Shown: one piece after another, positions 25,261-34,286 of the stretch | Position numbering within the stretch: the stretch's first letter is position 1 | Layout of the letters: each line of letters starts with the position of its first letter | DNA from: Streptomyces tubercidicus | GTDB lineage: Bacteria; Actinomycetota; Actinomycetes; Streptomycetales; Streptomycetaceae | Direction of reading: 5' to 3' | Assembly (NCBI RefSeq): GCF_027497495.1 | Contig: NZ_CP114205.1 | Coordinates: 5,456,001 to 5,520,000, forward strand | DNA length: 64,000 nt | Translations under genes and position numbers: made by a program | Notes under the pieces: model-generated | What the model was told of the DNA's origin: nothing | What the model saw: the letters and a program-made list of their open reading frames with translations, nothing else | The model's database searches: none

Positions 25261-25297
25261 TCGCCGCGGTCGGGGCCGTGGACGGCCCGCTGCGGGC

Positions 25298-27385
25298 TCA
25301 GACGGCGGCCGGGGCGTCCGGGACGTCGTCGGTCTGCTTCCCGGCCGTCTCGGAGGCGTCCAGGTCCTCCTGCGAGCGCTGACCGGGGATACCGGACAGC
25401 CGGTTCTCCATCCGGACGCGCCGCTCGTCGGCCTTGGTGCACAGCGCCAGCGCGGCCTGGTTGAAGCGGACCGACGACGGCGGGTCCGACGGGCCCAGCA
25501 GATGCTCCTTGAGCTCGGCGCGCTCCGCGGCCAGGGTGTCCTTCTCCGGGTTGCGGACCGCGTCGAGGAGACCGGCCACCTCTCCGGCCTCCGGCGTCAG
25601 GATCGTCGCCGCCCGCACGGTCGGGAAGTTCACCCGGAAGTCGTCCTCGGTCATCCCCGAGGTGTTGGCGACCGCGTACGGCTTCTCACTGGTCAGGTAG
25701 TCGGAGACGACGCTGGAGACATCGCTGATCAGCACATCGGCCTGGTTGAAGCAGGTGAAGATGCCGGGGCGGGCGGTGGTGATGATGCGGTGCTCCCACT
25801 CGGGGAAGGAGTTCCAGTACGCCTCCTCCCAGGCGGTGACGGCCGCGGCGACGGCGGCGGCGCGGCCCTCTTCCGGGGTGCCCTGCAGCCGCATCCGCTC
25901 CAGCTCGTCCGCGCTCTTGCGGAAAGCGGAGGTGGTCAGCGCGTTCAACTCGTCCGTACGGCGGGCCAGTTCGGCGGCGGCCTCCGGGCCGGGCCGGGCC
26001 CCGCTGCGCCGGGCGTTCGCCTCCGTGATCATCGCCTGGATGCGGTTGTTGGCGGCGCCCGCACGCGGGTCCACGGAACCGGTCATCGGGTGCGGCTTGT
26101 ACAGCAGCCGCACGTTCTCGTCGGCGAGCAGCTCGCGGACGATGTTCTCACCGGCCAGGATCACCGAGGTGTTGCCCGGGTTGCCGTCCCAGCCCTCCCA
26201 GGTCGGGGCGTACAGCACGGTCGTCAGCCGGCCGGCCGGGGCGCCCGTGTACGGCTGGATCGGCGCCAGTTGGGGGCGGCCGACCTCGATGACGTCCTTG
26301 TCCTCGACACCGATGTCGGCGAGCTGGTAGCGGTCACGGGCCGCCGGGCCCGCCACCCACACCTCGTCATACGCCTTCGCGTACGGGTTGCAGGAGGACA
26401 GCTTGTCGCTCTCGCCGTGGTTGGTGAAGGCGTGCTTGATGGACGGGATGCGCAGGATCTGCGAGGTCTTGCCGGAGTTCGCCGGGTGCAGCAGCACCTT
26501 GAGCGTGGAGTGCTCCAGCCGCATCAGGTTGGCGACCTTGGGGATGCAGACGATCGGCACGTCCGTGGCCTCGATCTTCTGCACCATGAAACGTTCACGC
26601 AGCACGATGATCGGGTTGCCGTCCAGGTCGGCGAGGGTGCTCAGCCACATGTTGGCCTGGTAGGCGGAGGAGGAGCCGCCGGAGAAGTACATACCGACCG
26701 TCGGCTGGTACTCCGTCAGCCAGTTGTCCAGCCACTCCAGGGCCTGCTTCTCGGTGGCCACCCGCTTCTTGGGCAGCAGCCAGGTGCCCAGGTAGAGCGT
26801 GCCGCCGGCGGACAGGGCCAGGGAGACGGCCAGGCCGATGCCGCCCCAGTACGCGTCGGTGGTGATCGCGGTGAGCATCATGCCGGTCGTGGTCGGCACA
26901 GAGAAGCGCAGCAGACGACGGCCCGTCTGGCGGGAGAGGATGCGCGGCGGGGCGTCGGACAGCCGCAGCGCGCTCGCGTCGATGTTGCGGGTGACGAACG
27001 GCAGGCCGCGGGTCCGGCGGACCAGCACCGCGACCGCCTGGCACACGAAGTGGGTGCCGTAGAAGAGGAGCAGCGTGATGGTCAGCGGCGCCTGCTCCTC
27101 CAGCGGGTTGATGCCGTCGATGTGCAGCAGGCCGACCAGTATCAGCATGTCGCGCAGCAACTGGCGCACCGTGACATCGAACCGGATCCGGCCGAGCACC
27201 GCGAGCAGGCCGGGCTGCTTGTGCTGGAGGACCAGGTCGAGACCCAGGTTGACCACGGATGCGGCGATGAACAGCGGGATGACGGGCAGCAGCGCACCGA
27301 GGAGCTGCGCGGTGAAGGCGACCATCATCGCGAAGAGGGCCGCGAGCTGTACGGCTCGGCGGGGGACGATTCCGGCGGAAGGCAC
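25298..27385 (-). CDS. Membrane-anchored CDP-glycerol glycerophosphotransferase-type protein
   Basis: A 695-residue protein. The N-terminal ~220 residues hold about five or six hydrophobic helices (LAALFAMMVAFTAQLLGALL, LTITLLLFYGTHFVCQAVAV, MMLTAITTDAYWGGIGLAVS). A cytoplasmic transferase domain (about 290-640) follows, with FTNHGESDKLSSCNPYAKAYDE split by typical loops, VLYAPTWEGW, LYKPHP and SDVSSVVSDYL, hallmarks of the Glyphos_transf family that polymerises glycerol-phosphate-type wall polymers. The last 60 residues are charged. GTG 27385 was chosen for an AGGAG site nine bases upstream; the frame runs open far beyond but overlaps proB. Expected role: synthesis of anionic wall or spore-envelope glycopolymers near the mre cluster. 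Exact product unknown. Confidence 0.88.
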   Translation of the reverse strand: MPSAGIVPRRAVQLAALFAMMVAFTAQLLGALLPVIPLFIAASVVNLGLDLVLQHKQPGLLAVLGRIRFDVTVRQLLRDMLILVGLLHIDGINPLEEQAPLTITLLLFYGTHFVCQAVAVLVRRTRGLPFVTRNIDASALRLSDAPPRILSRQTGRRLLRFSVPTTTGMMLTAITTDAYWGGIGLAVSLALSAGGTLYLGTWLLPKKRVATEKQALEWLDNWLTEYQPTVGMYFSGGSSSAYQANMWLSTLADLDGNPIIVLRERFMVQKIEATDVPIVCIPKVANLMRLEHSTLKVLLHPANSGKTSQILRIPSIKHAFTNHGESDKLSSCNPYAKAYDEVWVAGPAARDRYQLADIGVEDKDVIEVGRPQLAPIQPYTGAPAGRLTTVLYAPTWEGWDGNPGNTSVILAGENIVRELLADENVRLLYKPHPMTGSVDPRAGAANNRIQAMITEANARRSGARPGPEAAAELARRTDELNALTTSAFRKSADELERMRLQGTPEEGRAAAVAAAVTAWEEAYWNSFPEWEHRIITTARPGIFTCFNQADVLISDVSSVVSDYLTSEKPYAVANTSGMTEDDFRVNFPTVRAATILTPEAGEVAGLLDAVRNPEKDTLAAERAELKEHLLGPSDPPSSVRFNQAALALCTKADERRVRMENRLSGIPGQRSQEDLDASETAGKQTDDVPDAPAAV

Positions 27386-27877
27386 GGGGGAGGGCTCCTG
27401 GCAGCACGAAAGGTCAGAGGGAGGCCGAGGGGGGCGGCCGGGTCCCGCGCTGCGACGCCGCCGGAGCGGCGATACGGGACCAATGGACACCCGACCGTAT
27501 GACCTTGTTGGCCCTGGTGACAATCTGCTGTGGCTCTCATCACCGCGAAAGCGGACCAATCGAACGCAACCCGTTGGCCTCGGATTCTCTCTTAAGGAAA
27601 ACCCCGTCGGGTATCGGGCGAACGGGAAGCGGCCCCTATTCTGCGTGTCTTTTCCGCGCGCCGGGACCACGCCGGGGCCGCGCCGGGACCACGCCATGGC
27701 CGCACCGGGGCCGCGTCGGCCGCGCGCCGGGACCCGCCGGCCGGGTCTCGCGGGCCGTCCGCCAGGCACTATCACGAAGCGCCCGTGGCCCGCTCTGCCG
27801 TAGATTGCGCCCGTAGGGCCGTGGTGCGGATCGGGCAGTGACCCCCGTATGGCGGTGGGATCGGAGAGCACAGGGGT
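27386..27877. other. 492-bp divergent intergenic region
   Basis: No supported gene lies between the divergent transferase and proB. The region must carry both promoters. It contains a relatively AT-rich patch (TCTCTTAAGGAAAACC near 27588-27603) and a GC-rich stretch with a 22-bp direct repeat (27658-27679 and 27680-27701, 20 of 22 bases identical). I cannot assign -35/-10 elements with confidence. Confidence 0.6.
27658..27701 (+). repeat. 22-bp direct tandem repeat, two copies
   Basis: GCGCCGGGACCACGCC followed by GGGGCC in copy 1 and ATGGCC in copy 2, directly adjacent, upstream of proB. Confidence 0.7.
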
Positions 27878-29002
27878 ATGCAGGTGGCAGGCGCAAGGCA
27901 GGACGTGAAGGACGCCCGCCGGATCGTGGTGAAGGTCGGCTCGTCCTCGCTGACCACGGCAGCGGGCGGACTGGACGCGGACCGCGTCGACGCGCTGGTG
28001 GACGTCCTGGCCAAGCACCAGGACAAGGAGATCGTGCTGGTCTCCTCCGGTGCCATCGCGGCCGGTCTGGCGCCCCTGGGGCTCGCCAAGCGGCCCCGCG
28101 ACCTGGCCCGGCAGCAGGCCGCCGCCAGCGTCGGCCAGGGCCTGCTGGTCGCCCGTTACACCGCCTCCTTCGCCCGCTACGGCCGCCGCGTCGGCCAGGT
28201 CCTGCTGACCTCCGACGACACCAGCCGCCGGGCCCACTACCGCAACGCCTACCGGACCCTGGACCAGCTGCTGGCCATGGGCGCCGTACCGATCGTGAAC
28301 GAGAACGACACCGTCGCCACCGACGAGATCCGGTTCGGCGACAACGACCGGCTGGCGGCCCTGGTCGCCCATCTCGTCCGCGCCGACCTGCTGATCCTGC
28401 TCTCGGACGTGGACGGCCTCTACGACGGCGATCCGGCCACCCCCGGCACCTCCCGGATAGCCGAGGTCCACGGGCCCGGGGACCTGGCGGGCATCTCCAT
28501 CGGCAGCGCGGGCAAGGCCGGCGTCGGCACCGGCGGCATGGTCACCAAGGTCGAGGCGGCCCGGATCGCGGCCGCGGCCGGTATCCCGGTCGTCCTGACC
28601 TCCGCCGTGCACGCCGCGGACGCCCTGGCCGGCGGCTCCACCGGCACCCACTTCCTGCGCACCGGCCGCCGCTCCGCCGACCGGCTGCTGTGGCTCGCGC
28701 ACGCCTCCACCCCGCGCGGGGCGCTCATTCTGGACGACGGGGCGGTGCGGGCCGTCGTCCAGCGCCGCTCCTCGCTGCTGCCGGCCGGTATCGCCGCCGT
28801 GGAGGGCGAATTCTCCGCCGGTGATCCGGTCGAGCTGCGGGACGGCGAGGGCCGCGCGGTCGCCCGTGGCCTCGTCAATTTCGATGCCCGGGAAATCCCC
28901 CGATTGATGGGGCGTTCGACCCGCGATCTCGCCCGTGAGCTGGGCCCCGCCTATGAGCGGGAGGTCGTGCACCGCGACGATCTGGTGCTGCTGCACGACT
29001 GA
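27878..29002 (+). CDS. proB: Glutamate 5-kinase
   Basis: A 374-residue enzyme catalysing the first step of proline synthesis, phosphorylation of L-glutamate. The amino acid kinase domain (about 12-255) has RIVVKVGSSSLTTAAGG, LVSSGAIAAGLAPLG, NENDTVATDEIRFGDND and GTGGMVTKVEAA. The C-terminal PUA domain (about 280-365) follows. Start ATG 27878 (MQVAGARQDVKDARR) is about a dozen bases after GGAG; an internal GTG at 27905 is possible. It is separated from proA by one small gene, an arrangement I recall from S. coelicolor. Confidence 0.96.
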   Translation: MQVAGARQDVKDARRIVVKVGSSSLTTAAGGLDADRVDALVDVLAKHQDKEIVLVSSGAIAAGLAPLGLAKRPRDLARQQAAASVGQGLLVARYTASFARYGRRVGQVLLTSDDTSRRAHYRNAYRTLDQLLAMGAVPIVNENDTVATDEIRFGDNDRLAALVAHLVRADLLILLSDVDGLYDGDPATPGTSRIAEVHGPGDLAGISIGSAGKAGVGTGGMVTKVEAARIAAAAGIPVVLTSAVHAADALAGGSTGTHFLRTGRRSADRLLWLAHASTPRGALILDDGAVRAVVQRRSSLLPAGIAAVEGEFSAGDPVELRDGEGRAVARGLVNFDAREIPRLMGRSTRDLARELGPAYEREVVHRDDLVLLHD

Positions 29003-29240
29003 GAGCCGGCCCCGGCACGACACCCCGGGGCGGCCGAAAACAGCCCCTCCGGCCTGTAGCGAAGACCGGCCTTTCCGTTGAGACCTTGGTGAAAACGCCC
29101 CCGCGACGGGCCGCGGGCTGGTCAACTTTGTTCCGGGACGCCGCAGGGGAGCGGCGCCCGCAGCGCGCACGCGCACCCGCCGACGTACGACGGCTCCGCA
29201 CCCCCGAGAGCGGAGCGATTCTCATCACAGGAGGCCGCCG

Positions 29241-29735
29241 GTGAGACGAGGGCGCCCAGGGGCTCCGCCCCGAGGGACGGCGGAGCGCACCCTGACCAGC
29301 GTCGGAACCGGCGGGGACACCCGCCGGCCGGACGACCTTGGTGCGGAGCGTGACGGGGCCGCGCGGCCCGCACCGGAGAGCGGCCGCCAGGAGGCGTCCC
29401 GGCTGTGGCACATCACCCTCAGCGTCTCCGGTGCCGAGGCCCCGCTGAAGGAGGTCCGGCGGGCGCTGGAGCAGCTCGCCCACGACCATCCGTTCCTGCT
29501 GACCAGCCGCTACGCCAACGACCACGCCGAGATCCGCTACTGGGAGGAGGCGCGGGACCTGCACGACGCCGCGGCGGTCGCGCTGCGGCTGTGGGGCGAG
29601 CACCGCTCGACGGCCAAGCTGCCGCCGTGGGAGATCGTCGGCCTGGAAGTCATCGACCGTGAGACCTATCACCAGCGCATCGCGGAGGGCTACGGTCCGC
29701 CGCCGGCCTCCCCGGTCGGCGTCCACCCGTTCTGA
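29241..29735 (+). CDS. Conserved hypothetical protein between proB and proA
   Basis: A 164-residue protein. Residues 1-52 are Arg/Pro/Gly-rich and probably unstructured. The core from residue ~53 (LWHITLSVSGAEAPLKEVRR, then HPFLLTSRYANDHAEIRYWE, ending GLEVIDRETYHQRI) reads like a small alpha/beta fold. There is no signal peptide or membrane segment. GTG 29241 has a GGAGG site six bases upstream. The position between proB and proA is conserved in streptomycetes as far as I recall; the function is unknown. The 238-base gap before it contains only GC-rich potential hairpins around 29005-29035. Confidence 0.75.
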   Translation: MRRGRPGAPPRGTAERTLTSVGTGGDTRRPDDLGAERDGAARPAPESGRQEASRLWHITLSVSGAEAPLKEVRRALEQLAHDHPFLLTSRYANDHAEIRYWEEARDLHDAAAVALRLWGEHRSTAKLPPWEIVGLEVIDRETYHQRIAEGYGPPPASPVGVHPF

Positions 29736-29795
29736 CCAGCGGCCGTCCGCGTCCCGCGCTGTGAGATACGGCGTGGCCGCGGCCGGCCGCCCCGT

Positions 29796-29801
29796 TAGGC
29801 T
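29796..29801 (+). promoter_or_regulatory. Candidate -10 element for proA
   Basis: TAGGCT ends six bases before ATG 29808, predicting a leaderless proA transcript. -35 weak. Confidence 0.4.
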
Positions 29802-29807
29802 GCGGCC

Positions 29808-31076
29808 ATGACCAGCAGCGCATCGCACACCTCGCCCGTCCTTGAGACCGCCCGCCGCGCGCGGGAGGCAGCCGCCGTCCTGGCGCCACTGCCGCGTACG
29901 GCCCGTGACGCAGCGCTGCTCGCCATCGCCGACGCCCTGGTGGAGCGGACCGACGAGATCGTCACCGCCAACGCCCAGGACATCGCCAAGGCGCGGACCG
30001 CGGGCACTGCGGAGTCCGTCGTGGACCGGCTCACCCTCACCCCCGAGCGGATCGCGGCCATCGCCGCCGACGTCCGCCAGGTCGTGGCGCTGCCCGACCC
30101 GGTGGGCGAGGTGGTGCGCGGCTCGACCCTGCCCAACGGCCTCGATCTGCGGCAGGTCCGGGTCCCGCTCGGCGTGATCGGGATCATCTACGAGGCCCGG
30201 CCCAATGTGACGGTGGACGCCGCCGCCCTGTGCCTGAAGTCCGGCAACGCCGTGCTGCTGCGCGGCTCGTCCTCCGCCTACGCCTCCAACAGCGCCCTGG
30301 TGGAGGTGCTGCGGGACGCCGTCCAGCGCGCCGGGCTGCCCGCCGACGCGGTGCAGCTGGTGCCCGGCGAGAGCCGTGACTCGGTGCGTGAGCTGATGCG
30401 CGCCCGCGGCCTGGTCGATGTGCTGATCCCGCGCGGCGGCGCGTCCCTGATCCGTACGGTCGTCGAGGAGTCCATCGTCCCGGTGATCGAGACCGGCACC
30501 GGCAACTGCCACGTCTACATCGACGAGGCCGCCGACCTCGACATGGCCGTCGACATCCTCGTCAACTCCAAGGCGCAGCGGCCCAGCGTCTGCAACGCCG
30601 CGGAGACGGTGCTGGTGCACGCCGGGGTCGCGGAGAAGTTCCTGCCGCGCGCCCTGGAGGCGCTGACCCAGGCCGGTGTCATCGTGCACGGCGACGCGGC
30701 CTGGCAGCAGGCGGGCCCCGGGCTGGTGGCCCCCGCCACCGACGAGGACTGGGCGACCGAGTACCTCTCGTACGACATCGCGGCCGCCGTGGTGCCCGAC
30801 CTGGACGCGGCGGTGGCGCACATCCGGCGCTGGACCTCCGGTCACACCGAGGCCATCGTCACCACCTCGCAGGCCGCGGCCCGCCGCTTCACCCAGTTGG
30901 TGGACTCCACCACGGTCGCGGTCAACGCCTCCACCCGTTTCACCGACGGCGGCGAATTCGGCTTCGGCGCGGAGATCGGCATCTCGACGCAGAAGCTGCA
31001 CGCCCGCGGCCCCATGGGACTGCCGGAACTGACCTCCACGAAGTACATCGTCACGGGCGACGGCCACACCCGCTGA
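29808..31076 (+). CDS. proA: Gamma-glutamyl phosphate reductase
   Basis: A 422-residue NADPH-dependent reductase that converts L-glutamyl 5-phosphate to glutamate semialdehyde in proline synthesis. The family landmarks are complete: GVIGIIYEARPNVTVDAAAL, LKSGNAVLLRGSS, LVDVLIPRGGASLI, the catalytic Cys262 in RPSVCNAAETVLV, and FTDGGEFGFGAEIGIS with HARGPMGL near the end. Start ATG 29808 gives MTSSASHTSPVLETARRARE. It probably has its own promoter as well as read-through from the preceding small gene. Confidence 0.97.
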   Translation: MTSSASHTSPVLETARRAREAAAVLAPLPRTARDAALLAIADALVERTDEIVTANAQDIAKARTAGTAESVVDRLTLTPERIAAIAADVRQVVALPDPVGEVVRGSTLPNGLDLRQVRVPLGVIGIIYEARPNVTVDAAALCLKSGNAVLLRGSSSAYASNSALVEVLRDAVQRAGLPADAVQLVPGESRDSVRELMRARGLVDVLIPRGGASLIRTVVEESIVPVIETGTGNCHVYIDEAADLDMAVDILVNSKAQRPSVCNAAETVLVHAGVAEKFLPRALEALTQAGVIVHGDAAWQQAGPGLVAPATDEDWATEYLSYDIAAAVVPDLDAAVAHIRRWTSGHTEAIVTTSQAAARRFTQLVDSTTVAVNASTRFTDGGEFGFGAEIGISTQKLHARGPMGLPELTSTKYIVTGDGHTR

Positions 31077-31125
31077 ACGTCCCCCGGATTCCCCGTTCTC
31101 CCTGCCCAAAACGACCGGCCGGGGC

Positions 31126-31131
31126 TAACCT
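31126..31131 (+). promoter_or_regulatory. Candidate -10 element for the gene at 31138
   Basis: TAACCT ends six bases before GTG 31138, predicting a leaderless message. Confidence 0.45.
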
Positions 31132-31137
31132 GGACGG

Positions 31138-31797
31138 GTGCCGGACGACGTGGGGGGCAAGCCGTTCCCGGACGGTGAAGAGCCCGACGAGCACCACCAC
31201 GGGAGCCACGGAAAAGCGGACGAAGAATTCGCCTCCGTGGTCTTCGACGAGGAATTCGTCCGGTCCGCCCGTATCCATGAGCCCTCGGCGGTCGAGCGGA
31301 TGCTGGCCGCCGCCGAGGCGCGCGCGGAGGCCGAGGCGGCCCGCTCCGGGCCCGGTTTCGGCCCCGAGGGCGAGGACCCGGACGAGGCCGGCCCCCGCAG
31401 CCGCCGCCGGAGCCGGGGAGCCGACGACTACGACGGCTACGCCGATTACGGAGAGTACGGGGACGGGGAGTACGGCGACTATCCGCCGCATGACCCGTAT
31501 GGCCCCTACGGCGGAGCGCTGCGTCCTTACCGCGGCAGCACCCGCTGGCACCGGCCGGTGGCCTGGGTGCTGGCCGTGGTGATGGGCATCGGACTGGTCG
31601 CGCTGGCCTTCAGCGCCGTCTACCGGGGCTCCGCCGGGCGGACCCAGAGCCCGGCCCCGGCACCCACCTCCAGCGGCGTGGATTCCCCGGTCACGGGCGG
31701 TACGGACAGCGTCCGGACGGCGCGCCCCGGGCTGCCCTCGCCGCCCTCTGCCGAGCCCCTGAGGCCGTCGTTCTCGGCGGTGCCCAGGCCACACTGA
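31138..31797 (+). CDS. Single-span membrane protein with SVVFDE-type cytoplasmic motif (A)
   Basis: A 219-residue protein of unknown function. It has a cytoplasmic part of ~140 residues, acidic and Tyr/Gly/Asp-rich around residues 95-125 (DYDGYADYGEYGDGEYGD). One membrane helix (VAWVLAVVMGIGLVALAFSAV, about 140-160) and a short Pro/Ser-rich outer tail follow. Residues 34-52 read SVVFDEEFVRSARIHEPSA, nearly the same as a segment at the same place in the next gene, so the two are related and may bind a common partner. GTG 31138 lies six bases after a TAACCT box. It follows proA by 61 bases. In streptomycetes genes at this position lie within the region linked to spore-wall synthesis; the role here is inferred only from context. 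Confidence 0.75.
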   Translation: MPDDVGGKPFPDGEEPDEHHHGSHGKADEEFASVVFDEEFVRSARIHEPSAVERMLAAAEARAEAEAARSGPGFGPEGEDPDEAGPRSRRRSRGADDYDGYADYGEYGDGEYGDYPPHDPYGPYGGALRPYRGSTRWHRPVAWVLAVVMGIGLVALAFSAVYRGSAGRTQSPAPAPTSSGVDSPVTGGTDSVRTARPGLPSPPSAEPLRPSFSAVPRPH

Positions 31798-31892
31798 CGG
31801 CGTGGCACACTTCCCGCAAATCGGACGCCTGAAACCGCTTCGTCCGGCGAAGTTGCCCGGTCTCCCCGCGTTTACGTTCGGCCCCGCCGACC

Positions 31893-31898
31893 TACTCT
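31893..31898 (+). promoter_or_regulatory. Candidate -10 element for the gene at 31905
   Basis: TACTCT ends six bases before ATG 31905; GTTTAC at 31870-31875 is 17 bases further up and could act as a poor -35. Predicts a leaderless message. Confidence 0.45.
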
Positions 31899-31904
31899 TG
31901 TTGT

Positions 31905-33029
31905 ATGACCGGGCCTGGTGACCCTCCGGAAGGGACGCCCAACGGCGCCCCGGGAGGCGGTGAGGACGAATACCGATCCGTCGTCTTCGACGAATCGTTT
32001 GTTCGGGCTGCGCGGCTACAGGAATTCTCCGCGGACGAGCGGCTCGGCGAGCACCACTCGCCGGCCGTCAGGACCCGGCACGCCTGGCGGCGGCTGGGCG
32101 GCTCCCGGCAGGCCATCCTGCTGGTGCTGCTGATCGTTCTCGCCTTCGGCACCGCCGTCTACATGGGCGTACGGCACCCGTACAAGACCCCGGAGACGGT
32201 CCGGGCGCAGCCGCTGCGCTCCGCGGTGGTGCCGCTCGCGCCGACCGGGAAGGTGCCCGGCGCGACACCGGAGGACCTCTTCGCGCACAGCCCCGCGGCG
32301 GACTACCGGATCGGCGCCGCCGGCGTCAATCTGCCCCCCGTCGCCCGCACCGAGCACTTCTCCGACGGCCAGATCGTCTCCGCGCTGACCATCGCGAAGG
32401 ACTACATCGTCCGCTCCTCGCTGGACCCGGACACTCTCACCGGCGGTTCCGTACGGCCGGTGCGGCTGCTGCTCGACACCCGCCAACTCGACCAGTTCGA
32501 CCGCAGCCTGGCGCACCCCGGCGACAGCGGCCACGATGCCGCGACCGGCTGGCTGGTCCGCTTCGACCCGCGGCAGACCCGGCTCGCCGACCGGGACGTA
32601 CGAGTCAACGGCACGCTGTCCGCCTCGGAGTTGAGTCCGGACGCACTCGATGTGACCGCCGACTACACCTTCGTCTACGCCGTCCGGCCCGCTCCCGGTG
32701 CGCCGTCCGCCGTGGCGGGTCAGGGCATCGGCAAGCCCACGCCGGGCGCCGCCTCGCTGGTCACCGTCCGCCGTGAGGTGCACTTCCGGCTGACCCGCGG
32801 CAACCTCAGCGACCACCGGCTGGAGGTGCTGCAGAGCAGCCTGCAGGCCGGGCCGCTGGCCTGCTCCTCGAAGCCGGCCGACGCGCTGCGCCCGCTGTTC
32901 GCGGGACAGCACGCCGGCAACGACCGGCCCATGGGCACCGACCCCTACGCCAGGGACCGCGTCAACCCCTCCCTGTGCGGGGAGCTGGCACCCTCCGCCC
33001 AGCCGAAGCCGAGCCATCCGATGCGCTAG
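31905..33029 (+). CDS. Single-span membrane protein with SVVFDE-type motif (B), large extracellular domain
   Basis: A 374-residue protein of unknown function. The cytoplasmic start is Gly/Pro/Glu-rich; residues ~24-42 read SVVFDESFVRAARLQEFSA, matching the motif of the gene before. One membrane helix (AILLVLLIVLAFGTAVYMGV, about 70-89) leads to an extracellular domain of ~280 residues with DYRIGAAGVNLPPVARTEHF, LDTRQLDQFDR and VTADYTFVYAVRP, a beta-rich fold I cannot name. Two cysteines near the C-terminus (GPLACSSK and SLCGEL) could form a disulfide. Probably an envelope protein acting with protein A. It ends ten bases from the opposing M48 protease gene. Confidence 0.75.
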   Translation: MTGPGDPPEGTPNGAPGGGEDEYRSVVFDESFVRAARLQEFSADERLGEHHSPAVRTRHAWRRLGGSRQAILLVLLIVLAFGTAVYMGVRHPYKTPETVRAQPLRSAVVPLAPTGKVPGATPEDLFAHSPAADYRIGAAGVNLPPVARTEHFSDGQIVSALTIAKDYIVRSSLDPDTLTGGSVRPVRLLLDTRQLDQFDRSLAHPGDSGHDAATGWLVRFDPRQTRLADRDVRVNGTLSASELSPDALDVTADYTFVYAVRPAPGAPSAVAGQGIGKPTPGAASLVTVRREVHFRLTRGNLSDHRLEVLQSSLQAGPLACSSKPADALRPLFAGQHAGNDRPMGTDPYARDRVNPSLCGELAPSAQPKPSHPMR

Positions 33030-33039
33030 CAGCTCCTAG

Positions 33040-34134
33040 CTAGGCGCCGTCCGAGCCGCCCGCTCCACCGCTTCCGTTGGCGCCGCCCGAGCCGTCGGAA
33101 CGCTGTCCGCCACGGAAGACCGTGTCGCGCAGCTTGCCGCCCAAGTCACCCGCGCCGCCCGCGATATCGCGCACCAGGCCCATCAGCGGGTCCTTGCTGT
33201 TGCGCATCGAGTCGGCGTAGTGGGCGGCGGAGTCCCGGAAGGAGTCGGAGACCGAGGTGTCCTTGTCCTCGTCCCGGCGCGGGTAGTGACCGTCCATGAT
33301 CCGCTGGTAGTCGCGGTTGGCCGCCCACTTCTTGAGTTCGGCCGCCCGCACGGTGGTGAACGGGTGGCTGCGCGGCAGCAGGTTGAGGATCTTCAGCACG
33401 GAGTCGCGCAGATCGCCGCCGGCCTCGTACTCGTCGGCCTGCTTCAGGAAGGCGTCGACATTCATCTCGTGCAGATGATTGCCGCCGGCCAGCTTCATCA
33501 GACCGCGCATCGACGCCTGCAGATCCTGCCCGACGAGCAGCCCGGCACGGTCGGCCGACAGCTCCGACTTGCGGAACCACTCGCGCAGCGCCGTCACGAT
33601 CGCCATGATCGCGACATTGCCCAGCGGGATCCAGGCGACCTTCATCGCCAGATTCGTCAGGAACAGCAGAATCGTGCGGTAGACGGCGTGCCCGGACAGT
33701 GCGTGTCCGACCTCGTGGCCGATGACCGCCCGCATCTCCTCCTCGTCCAGCAGCTCGACCAGGCCGGTGGTCACCACGATGATCGGCTCGTCGAGACCGA
33801 TGCACATGGCGTTGGGCTGCGGGTCCTGATTCACATACATCGGCGGGACCTTCTCCAGGTCCAGGATGTAGCAGGCGTCGCGCAGCATGTCGTTGAGGTG
33901 CGCGAACTGCTGGTCGCCCACCCGCACCGAGTCCGACAGGAACAGCAGCCGCAGGCTGCGCTCCGGCAACAAGCCGCTGAGCGTCTTGAAGACGGTGTCG
34001 AACCCGCTCAGCTTGCGCAGCGCCACCAGCGCCGAGCGGTCCGCCGGGTGTTCGTACGCACGCGACGAGATTCCGGGGAATCGCCGCCGGTCCCGGCTCG
34101 GTACGTTGGCGCTGCCGTCTGGGCTCTCCGTCAT
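33040..34134 (-). CDS. M48-family zinc metalloprotease
   Basis: A 364-residue protein with the zinc-binding H140-E-V-G-H144 motif (RAVIGHEVGHALSGH) and the third ligand glutamate in KSELSADRAGLL. The hydrophobic stretch between them (TILLFLTNLAMKVAWIPLGNVAIMAIV) should anchor it in the membrane. NAMCIGLDEPIIVVTTGLVELL is the usual substrate-cleft strand. This resembles HtpX-like membrane quality-control proteases. Residues beyond 320 are Gly/Ser-rich and probably disordered. ATG 34134 has a GGGGGAGG site upstream. It is convergent with the gene at 31905 and divergent from the small membrane protein at 34287. Confidence 0.9.
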   Translation of the reverse strand: MTESPDGSANVPSRDRRRFPGISSRAYEHPADRSALVALRKLSGFDTVFKTLSGLLPERSLRLLFLSDSVRVGDQQFAHLNDMLRDACYILDLEKVPPMYVNQDPQPNAMCIGLDEPIIVVTTGLVELLDEEEMRAVIGHEVGHALSGHAVYRTILLFLTNLAMKVAWIPLGNVAIMAIVTALREWFRKSELSADRAGLLVGQDLQASMRGLMKLAGGNHLHEMNVDAFLKQADEYEAGGDLRDSVLKILNLLPRSHPFTTVRAAELKKWAANRDYQRIMDGHYPRRDEDKDTSVSDSFRDSAAHYADSMRNSKDPLMGLVRDIAGGAGDLGGKLRDTVFRGGQRSDGSGGANGSGGAGGSDGA

Positions 34135-34286
34135 TGGGGCCTCCCCCTGTTCGACTGCGTGTGTTCAGCCTAGAGGACGCCACTGACACGAGAATGGATG
34201 CTCGGGCGTACGCTGGCGATCGCACCAATACCCGCACAGGTTCGTACACATGGTCGTACGGGCCGTCTCAGAGGGAGCGCATCGTC

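Noticed and set aside
27386..29176. N-terminal extension of the glycerophosphotransferase-type gene to 29176
   Set aside because: The extra ~600 codons are antisense to proB and have no family features; a ribosome-binding site marks GTG 27385.
33026..33043. Three CTAG tetramers in 18 bp between converging stop codons
   Set aside because: CTAG is rare in streptomycetes, but here it results largely from two TAG stops; the 5-bp inverted repeat is too short to call a terminator.
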